Shown piece by piece: positions 45,323 to 54,700 of a stretch of DNA of 64,000 nucleotides. The DNA is from an uncultured Prevotellaceae bacterium. GTDB lineage: Bacteria; Bacteroidota; Bacteroidia; Bacteroidales; Muribaculaceae. The position numbers were made by a program, and so were the translations under genes. The stretch lies in contig ONKF01000008.1 in assembly GCA_900318335.1 (NCBI GenBank), positions 62,001 to 126,000 of the forward strand, given 5' to 3'. Every line of letters starts with the position of its first letter. Position 1 is the first letter of the stretch. The notes below the pieces were generated by a model, which saw only the letters and a program-made list of their open reading frames with translations, was not told the origin of the DNA and searched no databases.

Positions 45323-46774
45323 TTACCAAGCGCCAGTCAGGAGATAATCTATCATAGCGGTAATATCGGTGATACTAATGGCATCGTCCTGATTGCAGTC
45401 GAATGCTTCTTTGCCAAGGACGACTTGATTCTCACTATAATCACCCAGAAGATGGTCAATCAGCGCTGTCAAATCTATGATGGTGACCTCGCCATCCCTG
45501 TTCACATCACCCCGGATTGCGCTTCCGGGAATGAAGAACTTGTTCCCATTAATAAAACGGAGATTTATGCTATCATAGTAGTAGTCAAACAAACCATAAT
45601 AATTCACAGGTAAAGTCAAGCCCCAGGAAATATTTTCTGGCTCAACTGTTCCAGCGATATCAAAGATGGAAGAGTTATCAGAAAAGCAATAAACCGAATG
45701 TTCGGTTGACTGATCATAGGGCTGTACTGGACACGTGATGGTGCTGTCCCTGTGCAGGTAAATCACATTGACTTCTGAGATACTACCGAATAGATTGTAA
45801 ACATAAACCGTAGTATCATTGATTTGACTCAGATATACGGAGATAGTTTCTGTTTCAAAACTATCGCCCTCATTCAATAGAAATCTCTCGTTATTTGTCT
45901 CTTTTCTGTCCGACCCAAGAAGATTGTTTGGCACAACATTATGTATTCTAGATTTAATGGGACGTGGATCGACTGGGCGCGAAACTGCCCCTCCGTGGCC
46001 AAGCCCTTGATCTAACATTTCCTGTGTGTTCACATAATCACGCATATCAGAAGACCAAACTGGTCCCGCAGGATAACGATCATTGTAACGCTCACACTCT
46101 TGAACCCCATTAGGATTAAAGAATCTGATATTATGATAAACCGGAGATAAAGTGTACGAGTGGTTTTTTATTTGTTCTTGTCCTGTATTGGTGTTGATTT
46201 CAATTATTTGCGTCTCAATAAAGAAGGCAACACCACCCTCAAAAGTTAACACACATTCGCTATTAAATGTGCCAGCAATTTTACAAGTTACTGTATCGTC
46301 CCTATCGTATAACCAGTTTTCTGGCACAGAATACAGTGTCTTGGTAACTATTTGAATTTTGTTTGCATCAATATAAGCGCTCGACTCCTCTGAGGCTAAC
46401 AGTGCACCGGCTGTAAACCAAAACCTTTCTTCATTGTCTCTTTCAGACTCTGGCTTGAGAAGAACATCAAAGTCATCATAGAGTCTTATGACATAATCTG
46501 CATTATTATTTAAAGAAATGCTCGACTCCCATCCGATACTACGTGGTACTGTGTCAACAATATACCATCCATCATAATCAGTAGACGTAAGAAAAGGAGA
46601 AAAAGTATTACTCCAGTGAACGCTGTAACCATCAGCCACTGCAATCTTCTTTCCGAGAACACCATGTGCTTCAAAGTTTGGCATTGCATGATTCACATCT
46701 GGATTTGACTGTTCATTAGCAGATGCGATCAGACTCACACAAGCACATAGCATGGCAAATAGATAAGCTTTCAT
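45323..46774 (-). CDS. secreted dockerin-type protein, Muribaculaceae-type family
   Basis: A 483-residue protein with signal peptide (MKAYLFAMLCACVSLIASA). Family motifs are present: NPNGVQECERY, the proline-rich GHGGAVSRPVDPRPIK segment and VYVYNLFGSIS. Residues 422-483 form two dockerin repeats (GDVNRDGEVTIIDLTALIDHL and FDCNQDDAISITDITAMIDYL). AT content is high. It begins only 30 bp after the rlmD stop codon on the same strand and has no obvious own promoter, so it may be transcribed from the rlmD promoter, unlike its paralogues. Confidence 0.85.
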   Translation of the reverse strand: MKAYLFAMLCACVSLIASANEQSNPDVNHAMPNFEAHGVLGKKIAVADGYSVHWSNTFSPFLTSTDYDGWYIVDTVPRSIGWESSISLNNNADYVIRLYDDFDVLLKPESERDNEERFWFTAGALLASEESSAYIDANKIQIVTKTLYSVPENWLYDRDDTVTCKIAGTFNSECVLTFEGGVAFFIETQIIEINTNTGQEQIKNHSYTLSPVYHNIRFFNPNGVQECERYNDRYPAGPVWSSDMRDYVNTQEMLDQGLGHGGAVSRPVDPRPIKSRIHNVVPNNLLGSDRKETNNERFLLNEGDSFETETISVYLSQINDTTVYVYNLFGSISEVNVIYLHRDSTITCPVQPYDQSTEHSVYCFSDNSSIFDIAGTVEPENISWGLTLPVNYYGLFDYYYDSINLRFINGNKFFIPGSAIRGDVNRDGEVTIIDLTALIDHLLGDYSENQVVLGKEAFDCNQDDAISITDITAMIDYLLTGAW

Positions 46775-46804
46775 GACATAAATATGCTTATTGTTTATGA
46801 TTAT

Positions 46805-48211
46805 TTACTTTTTCTCGAGCAGAGTGACGTTCTCGACATGATGGGTGTGGGGGAACATATCCACGGGCTGGATTTCCACGACACGGTATTTCTCGTCGAG
46901 CATGGCGATGTCACGAGCCTGGGTTGCGGGATTGCAGCTCACATAGACCAGGCGCTGCGGCTCGGCATTAAGGATGACCTTGACGACATCCTCGTGCATA
47001 CCGGCACGTGGCGGGTCGATAATCATGACCTCGGGACGGCCGTGTTCGGCAATGAAACCGTCGGTGAGCACGTCCTTCATGTCACCGGCATAAAACAGTG
47101 TGTTCTCGATGCCGTTGACGCGGGAATTCAACTTGGCATCCTCGATGGCCTCAGGCACATACTCGATGCCGATGACCTGGCGGGCCTGGCGGGCGACGAA
47201 GTTGGCGATAGTGCCCGTTCCGGTATAGAGGTCATAGACCAGTTCGTTGCCCGTGAGAGCGGCCATGCGGCGCGCCACCTTGTATAGTTCATAGGCCTGA
47301 CGGGAATTGGTCTGATAGAACGACTTGGGACCCACGCGGAACTTTAAGCCTTCCATCTCTTCCTCGATGTAGTCACGGCCACTGTAGGTGATAAACTCCT
47401 GATCGGCCAGCGAGTCGTTGACCTTGAGGTTGACAACATAGAGCAGCGAGGTGATCTGCGGGAAACGGTCACGCACGGAGCTCATCACGTCCTCGATGGC
47501 AGCACGGTCGTCCTGACCGAAGACAATGACCTCCATCACCTCGCCGGTGCTGGCGGTGCGCGTCATGGTCATGCGGATAAATCCCTGCTGGCCGCGTATG
47601 TCATAGAAGGAGTAACCCTTCTCGACACAAAGCCCACGGATGAACAGACGCAACTCATTGCTGATATCGTCCTGCAACCAGCAGCGCTTGATGTCGAGCA
47701 CCTTGTCAAAGGCACCGGGAATATGGAAACCAGCGGCATTACGGTCGGGAAACTCTTCCCCGCTATCCAGTTGCTCACGGGTGAGCCAGCACTTATTGGA
47801 GAAGGTAAATTCCAGTTTGTTACGGTAATGGGTCGTTTCCGCAGAGCCCAAGATGGGGTTAATGGCTGGAATGGGCACCTTGGCGATGCGCTCCATCGCG
47901 TCCACCACCTGCTGTTGCTTGCACTGCAGCTGGTACTCATAGGGCAGATGCTGCCACTTGCAGCCGCCGCACAGGCCGAAGTGCTCGCACATCGGCTCCA
48001 CACGCAGCTCGCTGGGCTTGACCATGCGGTCGATATGCCCCTCGGCAAAACTGTGCTTCTTGCGGTCGATCTTCAAGTCAATCACATCACCAGGAGCGCC
48101 AAACGGCACAAACACCACGAGGTCGTTCCAGCGGCCCAGGCTCTTGCCCTCGGCTGCCACACCCGTAATCTCAAAATTCTCAATAACCGGAATATCTTTC
48201 TTCTTTCTCAT
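46805..48211 (-). CDS. rlmD: 23S rRNA (uracil-1939-C5)-methyltransferase RlmD
   Basis: A 468-residue SAM-dependent RNA methyltransferase. The start at 48211 (MRKKKDIPVIENFEITG) begins directly with the TRAM domain; the longer frame contains only leader. The 4Fe-4S motif CEHFGLCGGCKWQHL follows the TRAM domain. The catalytic domain shows LVYDLYTGTGTIANFVA, MIIDPPRAGMHEDVV and VYVSCNPATQARDIAML with the nucleophile cysteine. It methylates U1939 of 23S rRNA. Some Bacteroidetes paralogues have other U54/U747 specificities, so the exact position is inferred. Confidence 0.9.
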   Translation of the reverse strand: MRKKKDIPVIENFEITGVAAEGKSLGRWNDLVVFVPFGAPGDVIDLKIDRKKHSFAEGHIDRMVKPSELRVEPMCEHFGLCGGCKWQHLPYEYQLQCKQQQVVDAMERIAKVPIPAINPILGSAETTHYRNKLEFTFSNKCWLTREQLDSGEEFPDRNAAGFHIPGAFDKVLDIKRCWLQDDISNELRLFIRGLCVEKGYSFYDIRGQQGFIRMTMTRTASTGEVMEVIVFGQDDRAAIEDVMSSVRDRFPQITSLLYVVNLKVNDSLADQEFITYSGRDYIEEEMEGLKFRVGPKSFYQTNSRQAYELYKVARRMAALTGNELVYDLYTGTGTIANFVARQARQVIGIEYVPEAIEDAKLNSRVNGIENTLFYAGDMKDVLTDGFIAEHGRPEVMIIDPPRAGMHEDVVKVILNAEPQRLVYVSCNPATQARDIAMLDEKYRVVEIQPVDMFPHTHHVENVTLLEKK

Positions 48212-48219
48212 CTTGCCTG

Positions 48220-48227
48220 CAAAGTTA
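48220..48227 (-). promoter_or_regulatory. -7 element of rlmD
   Basis: TAACTTTG on the minus strand, 8 bp before the ATG at 48211, which would give a very short leader. Upstream TTG-containing CAACAAC repeats offer a -33 match at 18 bp. Confidence 0.45.
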
Positions 48228-48238
48228 CAAAGATTTCT

Positions 48239-48319
48239 CAAACAACAACGACAACACACCAACAACAATCACAACTTTCATGTTGTATCTGTTGTCTGAA
48301 ATGTTGTTCCTGTTGTTTG
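48239..48319 (-). terminator. CAACA-repeat hairpin between the TPR gene and rlmD
   Basis: An imperfect long stem is made of CAACA-type repeats on one arm and TGTTG-type repeats on the other, with the ends CAAACAACA/TGTTGTTTG pairing perfectly. It lies directly after the TPR stop codon. Confidence 0.55.
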
Positions 48320-48323
48320 GAAA

Positions 48324-49250
48324 TCACTCGTTGAGGGTTTGGTTGATGTAGTCGCGGCTAAGGCCCAGGGAGACGGCGGTGTCGATGTCGCGGTCCATGT
48401 CTTCGCGCTGGAAGCGGAGCTTGTTCAGTTTGGCACGCAACACATATAAATAGGGGTCGTCGGGAGACATCTCGAGGGCGGTGCGGATGTCCTCCTCGGC
48501 ATCGTTCAGGCGCTTGAGAATCAGATAGCAGTCGGCCCGGTTGCCCAGCAGTTGGGCATTGGGCTGCACCTTAATGACCTGGGTAAAAAGCTCGGCGGCG
48601 CGGGAGTAGTTGCCGTTGCGCTTGTGCAACAGGCCCATGCCCTCGTGATACAGGCCGGAATTGGGATTGATGCGCTTGATTTCGGTGAAAAGGTCCTCGG
48701 CACGTTTGGTGTCGCCGCTCTCCATCGCCAGCACGCCCAGCGAGTAGCGTGCCTCGGTGTTATACATATCAAGCTCACACACACGCTCGTAATCGTCCAC
48801 CGCACGACCGACGCTGTCCATCTCGACATAGAGAGCCGCACGATTGAGCAGCAGGGTCACCGCATGAGGTGTCATGTCCAGGGCAAGCGAGTAATTCTTC
48901 ACCGCATCGGCCAGACGGCCCTGATAACGTTGCAGTGTCGCTATATTACTCAACAACAGCGAGTTGTTGGGATTGTCAGGTTCCTGTTGGATGGCCCGCA
49001 TCAGCCATTGCTCGGCCACGGGCCAGTCGTGGCTGTAGATATAGTTTTGGGCCGAGTCAACATATTGGAAATAAGGCGTTTCGGTATCCAAGTCTGCGAT
49101 ATAGGGGCTTTGGGCTTTCTTCTCCTGTGGCTTGAGGCCCTGCTCCACTTTCATGTTCTCCTCCCCGATGGAGTTCACAACCTGTGCCCCACCCTGTTGC
49201 CATGCCATCGCCATGGCAACAACAGTTAATCTCAATAATAGCTTCTTCAT
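48324..49250 (-). CDS. exported tetratricopeptide-repeat protein
   Basis: A 308-residue protein with a signal peptide (MKKLLLRLTVVAMAMAWQQGGAQ). From about residue 55 to 290 it consists of about six TPRs of 34 residues, e.g. AEQWLMRAIQQEPDNPNNSLLLSNIATLQRY, ADAVKNYSLALDMTPHAVTLLLNRAALYVE and YSRAAELFTQVIKVQPNAQLLGNRADCYLI. TPR arrays are protein-interaction scaffolds; the periplasmic partner is unknown. It lies 29 bp after the mechanosensitive-channel gene, so the two are probably co-transcribed. Confidence 0.88.
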   Translation of the reverse strand: MKKLLLRLTVVAMAMAWQQGGAQVVNSIGEENMKVEQGLKPQEKKAQSPYIADLDTETPYFQYVDSAQNYIYSHDWPVAEQWLMRAIQQEPDNPNNSLLLSNIATLQRYQGRLADAVKNYSLALDMTPHAVTLLLNRAALYVEMDSVGRAVDDYERVCELDMYNTEARYSLGVLAMESGDTKRAEDLFTEIKRINPNSGLYHEGMGLLHKRNGNYSRAAELFTQVIKVQPNAQLLGNRADCYLILKRLNDAEEDIRTALEMSPDDPYLYVLRAKLNKLRFQREDMDRDIDTAVSLGLSRDYINQTLNE

Positions 49251-49278
49251 TTCAACTGATGATGATACTCCCTAATCC

Positions 49279-50436
49279 TTAATTCATAACATGTACATCC
49301 ATCTGCGGGAACGGGAAGTTAACTCCATGTTGCGGCAACTGCTTGTAAATCTGCTCATTCACATCGTATAGCACATTCCAATAATTGGCGATTTCGGTCC
49401 AAGCCCTCACGATAAGCGTCACCTGGCTCTCGTCCAGGCTCTCGACGTTGACACTGGGTGTATAGTTGGGTTTGGGCAGCAGGGCGGCAAGTTTAGCCTC
49501 ATGCTCCTCACGCAGTTCCTCGGCACGACGGCGGTGCCAGTGGAACACGCGTTTCCACCACGATTCGTGCTTCTCCTCCTCTTGGGGTTTTTCATCAACG
49601 GGTTCATCAGCAGTCTCCTTGACATCGGCATCGTTATGAACAATGCGGCCGTCGGCGGCGATGATATCGAGAATCACCTTGCGGGCGGTGTCCACATTGT
49701 TGCCGTAACTGATGCCCACACGCCACTCCACACGGTGATAGGGCTCGGCGCTGAAGTTCTTCAGCGAACTCGTGGCAAGGCCGCCATTGGGGATGACGAT
49801 GCGGTCATTGTTATAGGTATTGATGACGGTGTGGAAAATCTGGATTTCCTTAACAGTGCCCTTCAATTCGCCAAACTCGATATAGTCGCCCACCTTGTAA
49901 GGTTTCAACAGCAGAATGAGCACACCGCCGGCAAAATTCTGCAACGTGCCGCTCAGCGCCATGCCGATGGCTACACCCGCACTGGCAAAGATGGCGATAA
50001 ACGAGCTGGTCTCGATACCCAGCACCCCGATGACCGTGATGATGAGCAGGAACAGTAGCGTGATCTTGATGAAGCTGAGCACAAACGACGTCAACGAGCG
50101 GTCAAGCCCCTTGGCCACCATGATGGCACGCACCACGCTGTAGATCTTGTTGATGATAAACTTGCCGATGTAGAAGATGAGGATGGCAGCAAGGATGCGC
50201 AGTCCCAACGAAATCAACTGGTTAGACAACGATGTAGCCAAGCTCCCCAAGTCCAGATACTTGAAATGGTCAACCAGTTTGTCAGGCGTCATCGCCGCGA
50301 TCGAGTCGGCGTTGAGTTTGTTGGCCAGCGAGTCCACGTGGGATGTCACCGCCTTGGTCGCCTCCTGTATCTTATTGGCCGCCACGGTGTCGTGCGCCGC
50401 CACTGGTATCTGCAATAATATCTTGTCCAATAACAT
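49279..50436 (-). CDS. small-conductance mechanosensitive channel (MscS family)
   Basis: A 385-residue inner-membrane channel with three or so N-terminal helices (about 70-160). The pore helix and start of the beta domain are clear: FASAGVAIGMALSGTLQNFAGGVLILLLKPYKVGDYIEFGELKGTVKEI, followed by NDRIVIPNGGLATSSLKNFS. It releases solutes on hypo-osmotic shock. An unusual acidic then basic insertion (ADEPVDEKPQEEEKHESWWK to REEHEAKLAA, about residues 268-310) breaks the C-terminal alpha/beta domain and may form a coiled segment. It is probably co-transcribed with the TPR gene. Confidence 0.93.
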   Translation of the reverse strand: MLLDKILLQIPVAAHDTVAANKIQEATKAVTSHVDSLANKLNADSIAAMTPDKLVDHFKYLDLGSLATSLSNQLISLGLRILAAILIFYIGKFIINKIYSVVRAIMVAKGLDRSLTSFVLSFIKITLLFLLIITVIGVLGIETSSFIAIFASAGVAIGMALSGTLQNFAGGVLILLLKPYKVGDYIEFGELKGTVKEIQIFHTVINTYNNDRIVIPNGGLATSSLKNFSAEPYHRVEWRVGISYGNNVDTARKVILDIIAADGRIVHNDADVKETADEPVDEKPQEEEKHESWWKRVFHWHRRRAEELREEHEAKLAALLPKPNYTPSVNVESLDESQVTLIVRAWTEIANYWNVLYDVNEQIYKQLPQHGVNFPFPQMDVHVMN

Positions 50437-50639
50437 ATTTCACATTTTTATATCAATTCACAGCCGCAAAGTTAGCATGATTCCTTCTTAAAAAAATTAA
50501 AAACGCCACTAAATAACGTCAACGCCCCTTCAAAAAACATGCACGCCCTGAACAATCATCCCCGCTCAAATCCAATCAGATATCCTCAAAGTCAATAAGA
50601 TTTCATTTCCACTTGTGTGTCAGCAATGCAAATTTGTAT

Positions 50640-50647
50640 TACCTTTG
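50640..50647 (+). promoter_or_regulatory. -7 element of the phosphatase gene
   Basis: TACCTTTG, 45 bp before the ATG at 50692. The nearest TTG is 24 bp upstream, which is long. Confidence 0.5.
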
Positions 50648-50691
50648 CAGCCCGAATAGAACATAATCAATTTTGTAATTATCCGATATTT

Positions 50692-51543
50692 ATGAAAAAG
50701 TATTTTGTAATTGCGATGGTTGCCTTGATGGCATCCTTCAGCACGAATGCGCAGGATCAGGTGCAGCCTTATTTAACTGTAGATCAACTTCCTGACTTGA
50801 TCAAATGTCTGCCCGCTCCTCCCGCTTTTGACAGTCCTGAGTTTGCTAACGACATGATGCGTTTTGCCTGGGGTAAACAGCAGCGCCTCAACGAAGAGCG
50901 TGCCGAAATCGCCAAGCGCGATGCCGTATGGTCCTACGAGGCCCTGCTGGCCGAGTTTGACGTGCCCTTTGGCCTGCACATCAGCCCCGAGAACACACCC
51001 GAAATCTGGAAACTGATGGTAACCAGCATGACCACTACCGACGCCATGCGCGTGGCCCCTAAGGCCTTCTATCACCGTCAGCGCCCCTTTGAGCGCTACC
51101 AGGACAAGATGCTCACCGACGAAGAGGCTGAACTTGCTGGCGAGGGCTCCTATCCCTCGGGCCACACCATGCGTGGCTGGACTGCAGCCCTGCTGCTGGC
51201 CGAAGTGAATCCCGCCGCTGCCGACACTATCTTTGCCCGTGGCTGGATGTACGGTGAGAGCCGCGTGATTGTCGGTGCCCACTGGCAGAGTGACGTTGAT
51301 GCCAGCCGTGTTGCTGCCAGCATCGGTGTCTGCGCCCTGCACGGCAGCCCCGAATTTCGCGAGCAGATGGCCAAAGCCCAGGAAGAATACCTCGAGAAGA
51401 CAGGCCAACTGTCAAGCTTCAACAATGTGATTGACAACGCTCCAGCGGCCGTCGACCAGGCCTATCGCATTGATGGCATCAAGGCCACCGACGAGACTCG
51501 TGGCATCATCATTCAGGACGGCAAGAAAATCCTCCGTAACTGA
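50692..51543 (+). CDS. exported class A-type PAP2 acid phosphatase
   Basis: A 283-residue protein from the ATG at 50692, with signal peptide (MKKYFVIAMVALMASFSTNAQ); the 25 codons before it lie in the leader after the -7 box. The PAP2 phosphatase motifs are all present: KAFYHRQRPFER, GSYPSGHTMRGW and GESRVIVGAHWQSDVDASR, with catalytic histidines in PSGH and GAHWQSD. It resembles PhoN-type non-specific acid phosphatases. It probably frees phosphate from organic monophosphates in the periplasm. It is monocistronic with a terminator. Confidence 0.92.
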   Translation: MKKYFVIAMVALMASFSTNAQDQVQPYLTVDQLPDLIKCLPAPPAFDSPEFANDMMRFAWGKQQRLNEERAEIAKRDAVWSYEALLAEFDVPFGLHISPENTPEIWKLMVTSMTTTDAMRVAPKAFYHRQRPFERYQDKMLTDEEAELAGEGSYPSGHTMRGWTAALLLAEVNPAAADTIFARGWMYGESRVIVGAHWQSDVDASRVAASIGVCALHGSPEFREQMAKAQEEYLEKTGQLSSFNNVIDNAPAAVDQAYRIDGIKATDETRGIIIQDGKKILRN

Positions 51544-51571
51544 TCGACATTCCCCTTATATCAAACGACAA

Positions 51572-51608
51572 CAACGCCGGACAACACTATTTTTGTTGTC
51601 CGGCGTTG
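51572..51608 (+). terminator. terminator after the phosphatase gene
   Basis: The 15-bp stem CAACGCCGGACAACA with complement, short AT loop, 28 bp after the stop codon. CAACA-rich like the hairpins at 19093 and 48239. Confidence 0.8.
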
Positions 51609-51692
51609 CCGTTTAAGCGCAAAATAAAGATAAAAAACGAACACTCCAGCGAGCATTTTATTAACAATGTTTTCCAATCCAATTAATTTCAC

Positions 51693-51700
51693 TACCTTTG
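51693..51700 (+). promoter_or_regulatory. -7 element of ileS
   Basis: TACCTTTG, 31 bp before the ATG at 51732. No good -33 TTG is seen. Confidence 0.5.
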
Positions 51701-51731
51701 CAGCCAAATTTGTAATGTACATTATTTTAAA

Positions 51732-54700
51732 ATGAAGAAATTCAACGAGTATAACGGGTTCAACCTGTCGGATATCAACAAGGAAGTCCTGCAACAGTGG
51801 GATAAGGAAGGTGTGTTTGGCCGCAGCATCAGCGAACGCGAGGGTGCTCCGGTATATGTGTTCTATGAGGGTCCTCCCAGTGCTAACGGTATGCCTGGCA
51901 TCCACCATGTGATGGCCCGCTCAATCAAGGACATCTTCTGCCGCTACAAGACCATGCAGGGATTCCAGGTGCTGCGCAAAGCCGGTTGGGACACCCACGG
52001 CCTGCCCGTAGAACTTGGCGTGGAGAAGGCTCTGGGTATCACCAAGGAGGATATCGGCAAGAAGATCTCGGTCGACGAGTACAATGCCACCTGCCGCAAG
52101 GAGGTGATGAAATACACCCGCGAGTGGGAAGACCTGACCCACCGCATGGGCTACTGGGTGGACATGAAGCACCCTTACATCACTTACAAGAACAGTTACA
52201 TCGAGAGCCTGTGGTGGCTCTTGAAGCAGCTCTATAACAAGGGCCTGCTCTATAAGGGTTACACCATCCAGCCCTACTCGCCCGCCGCTGGTACCGGCTT
52301 GAGTTCCCATGAGCTCAACCTGCCTGGCTGCTATCGCGATGTCAAGGACCAGACGGTGACGGCCCAGTTCAGCGTGCTGAGCGGTGACGAGCACCCTGTC
52401 ATCAAGAAGATTCACGAGGTGGCTGATGATGGCTTCAACGAGGCGTTCGTCCTGGCATGGACGACCACCCCTTGGACCCTGCCCAGCAACACGGCACTGT
52501 GTGTCGGCAACAAGATTGACTATGTCGCTGTCGAGAGTTTCAACCCCTATACGGGCAAGCCCGCCATCTATCTGCTGGCCGAGGCCCGCGTCGATGCCTA
52601 TTTCAAGGCCGACGGCAAGGACAAGCCGCTGGAATTCAAGGCTGGTGACAAGTTGGTGCCCTGGAAGGTCATCGCTTCGTTTAAGGGTCAGGACCTGCTC
52701 GAGATGCGTTATGCCCAGCTTTTCCCCTGGGTAAAGCCTGTGGACAAGGTTGACGGCAAGGTTGTGGGCAACGACAACGGTTTCCGTGTCATCCCCGGTG
52801 ACTATGTTACCACCGAGGACGGTACCGGTATCGTACACATCGCTCCCACATTCGGTGCCGACGATGCCCGCGTGGCCAAGGCTGCCGGTATCCCTGCCCT
52901 GTACATGATCAACAAGAAGATGGAGACCCGCCCCATGGTGGACCTCACGGGTAAATATTATGCCATCGAGGACCTCGACGAGGAATTCGTTAAGGACTTC
53001 GTGAACGTAGAACTCTACAGCGAGTACGCTGGCCGTTGGGTAAAGAACGCTTACGATCCTCAATACACCGTTGGCGGAAAGTTTGACGAGGATGCCGCCA
53101 ACAAGGCCGAGGACCTCAACATTTACATCTGCATCCGCATGAAGCAGGAAGGCACCGCCTTCAAGATGGAGAAGCATACCCACAACTATCCCCACTGCTG
53201 GCGCACCGACAAGCCCGTGCTCTACTACCCGCTGGACAGCTGGTTCATCCGCGACACCGCGTGCCGCGACCGCATGATTGAGCTCAACCACACCATCAAC
53301 TGGAAGCCCGAGCACACGGGTTCAGGTCGCTTTGGCAAGTGGCTGGAGAACCTCAACGACTGGAACCTGAGCCGTAGCCGCTACTGGGGCACCCCGCTGC
53401 CCATCTGGCGCAACGATGACGGTGAAGAGAAGTGCATCGGCAGCATCGAGGAACTCTACAACGAGATCGAGAAGGCTGTTGCCGCTGGCGTGATGACCTC
53501 CAATCCTTATAAGGACAAGGGCTTCGTTCCTGGCGACTACAGCGAGGAGAATTATGATAAGATCGACATCCACCGCCCCTATGTGGACGACATCATCCTG
53601 GTGAGCGACAGTGGCAAGCCCATGAAGCGCGAACTGGACCTCATCGACGTGTGGTTCGACAGCGGTGCCATGCCTTATGCCCAGCTGCACTACCCCTTCG
53701 AGAACAAGGAGGCCGTGGACAACAACGGTTTCTTCCCTGCCGACTTCATTGCTGAGGGCGTGGACCAGACCCGTGGTTGGTTCTTCACCCTGCATGCCAT
53801 CGCCACCATGGTGTTTGACAGTGTGGCCTACAAGAATGTTATTTCCAATGGTTTGGTGCTCGACAAGTTTGGTGTCAAGATGAGTAAGCGACTGGGCAAC
53901 GCCGTTGACCCGTTCATGGCCATTGAAAAATACGGCAGTGACCCCTTGCGCTGGTACATGATCAGCAACTCGTCACCCTGGGACAACCTCAAGTTTGACC
54001 ACGAGGGAGTTATCGAGGTGTCGCGCAAATTCTTCGGCACGTTGTACAACACCTATTCATTCTTTGCACTCTACGCCAACGTGGACGGTTTCGACCCCGA
54101 AGCCGCACAGGTGCCTCTGGCTGAGCGTCCCGAGATTGACCGCTGGATCATCTCGCTGCTCAACTCACTCATCGCCACCGTTCAGGCCGACCTGGAGGAC
54201 TACGAGCCCACCAAGGCCGCCCGCGCCATCAGCACCTTTGTCGGTGACCACTTGAGCAACTGGTACGTGCGTCTGAACCGCAAGCGTTTCTGGGGCGGCG
54301 AAATGACCCAGGACAAGCTCGCTGCTTATCAGACCCTGCACCAGTGCCTCACCACCGTTGCCCTGCTTATGGCTCCCGTAGCGCCCTTCTACAGCGACCG
54401 TCTGTATCGCGACCTGACCCATAGTGAGAATTCGGTACACCTCGCCCGCTTCCCCAAGTGCGACGAGAACGTCATCGACAAGCAGCTCGAGCAGCGCATG
54501 CAGGCTGCCCAGGACATCACCTCGATGGTGCTGTCGCTGCGCCGCAAGCAGAACCTCAAGGTACGCCAGCCGCTGCAGGCCATCATGGTTCCCGTGCTCG
54601 ACGACAAGCAGCGCGCCTCGGTCGAGGCTGTTGCCGACCTGATCAAGAACGAGGTCAATGTCAAGGACATCAAGCTCGTGGGCAACGATGCCGGCATTCT

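Noticed and set aside
51921-53315. 464-codon minus-strand frame inside ileS
   Set aside because: Antisense shadow of a strongly codon-biased gene.
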